Shown one piece after another: positions 5,719-7,271 of a DNA stretch of 7,271 nt. The notes below the pieces were generated by a model. The model did not search any database, had not been told where the DNA came from, and saw only the letters and a list, made by a program, of their open reading frames with translations. This DNA comes from an uncultured Chloroflexaceae bacterium (GTDB lineage: Bacteria > Chloroflexota > Chloroflexia > Chloroflexales > Chloroflexaceae), in contig CAKZQX010000581.1 of NCBI GenBank assembly GCA_937141995.1, positions 1 through 7,271 of the forward strand, read 5' to 3'. The stretch's first letter is position 1; each line of letters begins with the position of its first letter. The translations under genes and the position numbers were made by a program.

Positions 5719-5779
5719 GCAAACAGAACAAACCGGGGTTCCAATGATGATGAGCCGGAGGCGCTTTGTTCTGTGTTGC
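5719..5779 (+). promoter_or_regulatory. Leader hairpin upstream of the glycan operon
   Basis: acagaacaaa 5723-5732 pairs perfectly with tttgttctgt 5765-5774, and the stem continues outward (gcaa with ttgc) past a one-base bulge to 5719-5779. The 32-nt loop holds ccgg copies that could pair further. A second small stem, ctctc 5793-5797 with gagag 5803-5807, overlaps the purine-rich ribosome binding site of the next ORF. This may influence translation of the operon, but no attenuator peptide or riboswitch class is recognised and no clear promoter can be named. Confidence 0.45.
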
Positions 5780-5816
5780 TCTGTTGTAGGTTCTCTCGAA
5801 TAGAGAGGAGCAGCCG

Positions 5817-5954
5817 ATGCGCTTGCGGGCACTCTTTCTTGATCGGGATGGGACGCTGGTCCATCTCCGACACTACCCATCGCGGCCCGAAGAGCTCTGC
5901 CTCTACGCCGGGATTGCGGCGCAGTTGCAGTTGCATCTGGGAGCGGAAACGTGA
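5817..5954 (+). pseudogene. HAD-superfamily phosphatase N-terminal remnant (45 codons)
   Basis: The frame begins MRLRALFLDRDGTLVHLRHY and continues with PSRPEELCLYAGIA, then ends after 45 residues. The DRDGT at 9-13 is HAD motif I, with the nucleophile and acid Asp residues, and the whole stretch matches the start of the GmhB/HisB-N branch (heptose-bisphosphate or histidinol-phosphate phosphatases), normally around 170-190 aa. Motifs II to IV and the cap are absent, so it cannot be an active phosphatase. It has a good ribosome binding site (gagaggag 5803-5810, 6 nt from ATG), and its TGA overlaps the following GTG start as GTGA (5951-5954). Intact coupling at both ends suggests an internal deletion of a once full HAD gene; the 6-bp repeat gttgca-gttgca at about 5924-5935 is a possible scar. 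It may survive as a translated leader ORF for the glycosyltransferase. Confidence 0.7.
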
Positions 5955-7090
5955 CCGAGTTGATGTCCATGCCACCCGAATGGCGCGCAGTGCGGCGTGT
6001 TCTGGCGGTCCGGCTGGATAATCTGGGCGATGTGCTGGTGATGACCCCGGCAATGCATGCGATCCGGCAGTCGCTGCCCCAGGTGACCCTGACCCTGCTG
6101 GCAAGTCCGATTGGCGCACAGGCCGGTCGCCTGAACCCGGACATCGACGATGTGATCGTTTACCAGGCTCCCTGGATGGACCCCTGGCAGAAACTGCCCC
6201 GTGACCCCGAACGTGAGCAGCAGATGATTGCGCTCCTCCGGGAGCGGCAGTTCGACGGTGCGATTATCTTTACCTCGTTTCGGCAGAGCCCGCTGCCCTC
6301 GGCTTACCTCTGCTACCTGGCGGATATTCCGCTACGCCTGGCGGCTTCTATCGACGGCCCCGGCTCGCTGCTCACTACCCGGCATAAGCACCCCGAACGT
6401 ATGCTGCACGAGGTTGAGCGCGGCCTGGATCTGGTCGGTGCCGTCGGGCTGACCACCGAGGAACACGATCTAATCTTGCGGGTGCCGGATGATGCCCGCG
6501 GCTTTCTGGAGGAGACGTTTCCGGCGCTGGAGTGTCGCGCCAATCTGACGCGGAAGCGCCAGCAGCCGTACGTCCCCCTGCAACGGCCCCTGGTCGTGAT
6601 CCATCCAGGATGCAGCATGCCCGCGCGCACCTATCCCTGGGAAATGTACGCGGAACTGGCCGATCAGTTGATCGAGCGGTTGGGTGCAGCCGTCGTGCTG
6701 ACTGGCGCGGAAGCGGAGCAGGAGTTGGTCGCACGGGTGCAGCACCGGATGCAGCACCGTGCGCTGCCACTGGCGGGCGCGCGCCCCTTCCCCGCCCTCT
6801 GCGCGCTGATTGAGGCGGCGGATTTGACCATCACCAACAACACCGGGCCGATGCACATGGCTGCCGCACTGAAAACCCCGGTTATCGCCCTGTTTGCCCT
6901 GACCAACCCGCCGGAGCAGTGGGGACCGTGGCGCGTACCCCATCGTCAGCTCTACCACGATGTAGCCTGCCGCATCTGCTACAGCCGGGTCTGTCGCTAC
7001 GGGCATGAGTGTCTCCGCCTGATCACCCCGGCAATGGTGGTTGAGTCGGCGGTGGAGTTGCTGGGAGAGGTGATGCAGAGTGATGAGTGA
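5951..7090 (+). CDS. Glycosyltransferase family 9 (heptosyltransferase-like)
   Basis: A 379-aa GT-B enzyme of the ADP-heptose:LPS heptosyltransferase family (COG0859), normal length, expected to add a heptose or related sugar to a cell-surface glycan on the cytoplasmic side; donor and acceptor are unknown. The N-terminal Rossmann start is RVLAVRLDNLGDVLVMTPAM (16-35), with the family Gly-Asp pair at 26-27. The C-terminal donor half has VVIHPGCS (215-222), LTGAEAE (250-256) and NNTGPMHMAAALKTPVIALF (296-315), where Asn replaces the more usual Asp or Ser before TG. A cysteine cluster follows: C340, C343, C348, C354. No membrane segment is seen. GTG is chosen because GGGAG (5939-5943) lies 7 nt upstream and it overlaps the HAD stop; in-frame ATG codons at 5963 and 5969 are alternatives. 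A second GT9 gene follows 72 bp downstream, so the genes form a glycan operon. Confidence 0.93.
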   Translation: MTELMSMPPEWRAVRRVLAVRLDNLGDVLVMTPAMHAIRQSLPQVTLTLLASPIGAQAGRLNPDIDDVIVYQAPWMDPWQKLPRDPEREQQMIALLRERQFDGAIIFTSFRQSPLPSAYLCYLADIPLRLAASIDGPGSLLTTRHKHPERMLHEVERGLDLVGAVGLTTEEHDLILRVPDDARGFLEETFPALECRANLTRKRQQPYVPLQRPLVVIHPGCSMPARTYPWEMYAELADQLIERLGAAVVLTGAEAEQELVARVQHRMQHRALPLAGARPFPALCALIEAADLTITNNTGPMHMAAALKTPVIALFALTNPPEQWGPWRVPHRQLYHDVACRICYSRVCRYGHECLRLITPAMVVESAVELLGEVMQSDE

Positions 7091-7112
7091 CGAATGATGA
7101 GTGGATGTACCG

Positions 7113-7158
7113 GGATACGGACTACGGGATACGGATTACGGACTACGGATTACGGATA
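7113..7158 (+). repeat. 7-bp tandem repeat between two GT9 genes
   Basis: Six consecutive heptamers read GGATACG, GACTACG, GGATACG, GATTACG, GACTACG, GATTACG (7113-7154), followed by a partial GATA. A weaker 7-bp rhythm reaches back to the stop codon of the previous gene: tgatgagtg at 7081-7089 recurs at 7095-7103, 14 bp later. The tract ends 4 bp before the next start codon. Copy-number change would alter spacing upstream of that gene without shifting any reading frame. It is not a CRISPR, since units are contiguous. Confidence 0.9.
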
Positions 7159-7162
7159 AAAA

Positions 7163-7271
7163 ATGTGGCTTGAGGCAAAGAACATTCTGGCAATCCGGCT
7201 GGACAATATCGGCGATGTAGTGATGCTGGGTCCGGCCCTGCGTGCCGTCAAGGAAACCTCCCCGCAGGCCC
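7163..7271 (+). CDS. Second GT9 glycosyltransferase, truncated by the window end
   Basis: Only 36 codons are visible. The N-terminal stretch NILAIRLDNIGDVVMLGPAL at 7-26, followed by RAVKETSPQA, closely matches the GT9 N-terminal Rossmann motif and the preceding gene (VLAVRLDNLGDVLVMTPAM), so the two are paralogues, likely adding successive sugars to the same glycan. The start is fixed by an in-frame TAA at 7157-7159 and ATG at 7163, six codons before the conserved motif. No Shine-Dalgarno is seen: the six bases before the ATG read gataaa-type A-rich sequence after the heptamer tract, so initiation may rely on coupling or be SD-independent. The rest lies outside the window. Confidence 0.9.
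   Translation, partial: MWLEAKNILAIRLDNIGDVVMLGPALRAVKETSPQA

Larger units (their letters stand above)
4953..5816. other. 864-bp gene-free region with REP-like array and inverted repeats
   Basis: Between the regulator and the glycan operon I find no credible gene. The first 48 bases have no terminator with a T-run. Positions 5001-5496 hold the palindrome array and tandem duplication described separately. A degraded copy of the end of the duplicated unit (ggattaaaattcaacgttca at 5230-5249, ggaattaatatgcaacattc at about 5521-5540) follows. Then come nested inverted repeats at 5580-5621, a C8 homopolymer at 5661-5668 and a leader hairpin at 5719-5779. A 75-codon plus-strand frame beginning TTG at 5453 has no ribosome binding site and starts inside the repeat, so I do not call it. 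Confidence 0.65.

Noticed and set aside
5542..6144. 200-codon minus-strand frame
   Set aside because: Overlaps the HAD remnant and GT9 gene in antisense; Arg/Ala-rich shadow with no motif.
7113..7158. Coding repeat inside the second GT9 gene
   Set aside because: An in-frame TAA at 7157-7159 separates the tract from the ATG at 7163.

Overview
The window looks like chromosome from a moderately GC-rich, probably Chloroflexota (Chloroflexia-type) bacterium. I infer this from the style of the Hsp20 N-terminus, the paired COG1235-type metallo-beta-lactamase-fold proteins, the CdaR/PucR-like regulator and the GT9 pair with a cysteine-rich tail. No marker gene is present, so the taxonomic guess is weak. 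There are four complete, well-supported protein genes plus a fifth that is complete but overlaps a remnant, one gene cut by the window end, and an unusually large amount of structured non-coding DNA (about 1-592, 2854-3305 and 4953-5816).

Layout. Positions 1-592 hold no convincing gene but contain several strong hairpins, a helically phased cluster of TTAGCG boxes and a leader with a strong stem-loop, leading into an Hsp20 small heat-shock protein gene (593-1024, +). Hsp20 converges on a two-gene minus-strand operon of metallo-beta-lactamase-fold paralogues (305 aa at 2853-1936, then 280 aa at 1939-1097, ATGA overlap); a GC-rich inverted repeat separates the convergent ends. A 452-bp divergent control region with a 23-bp-stem hairpin and two perfect palindromes separates this operon from a 548-aa regulator (3306-4952, +) built from a PAS domain, a coiled coil, a CdaR-type GGDEF-like domain and a PucR-type C-terminal helix-turn-helix.

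Positions 4953-5816 are gene-free. They carry a REP/BIME-like array of the 14-nt palindrome CCGGCTTCAGCCGG in alternating orientations, with a recent 237-bp tandem duplication (two differences between copies) whose boundary falls at the centre of one palindrome. After further inverted repeats comes a glycan operon: a 45-codon HAD-phosphatase N-terminal remnant (5817-5954) that overlaps a complete GT9 glycosyltransferase gene by GTGA (5951-7090), a 7-bp tandem repeat tract (7113-7158), and the start of a second GT9 gene (7163 to the window end).

How the parts may work together. Hsp20 is an ATP-independent holdase. The PAS regulator is the natural candidate to control the divergent hydrolase pair. 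The GT9 genes with the HAD remnant point to synthesis of a heptose-like or other cell-surface glycan. The links between regulator and hydrolases, and between operators and promoters, are inference from position only.
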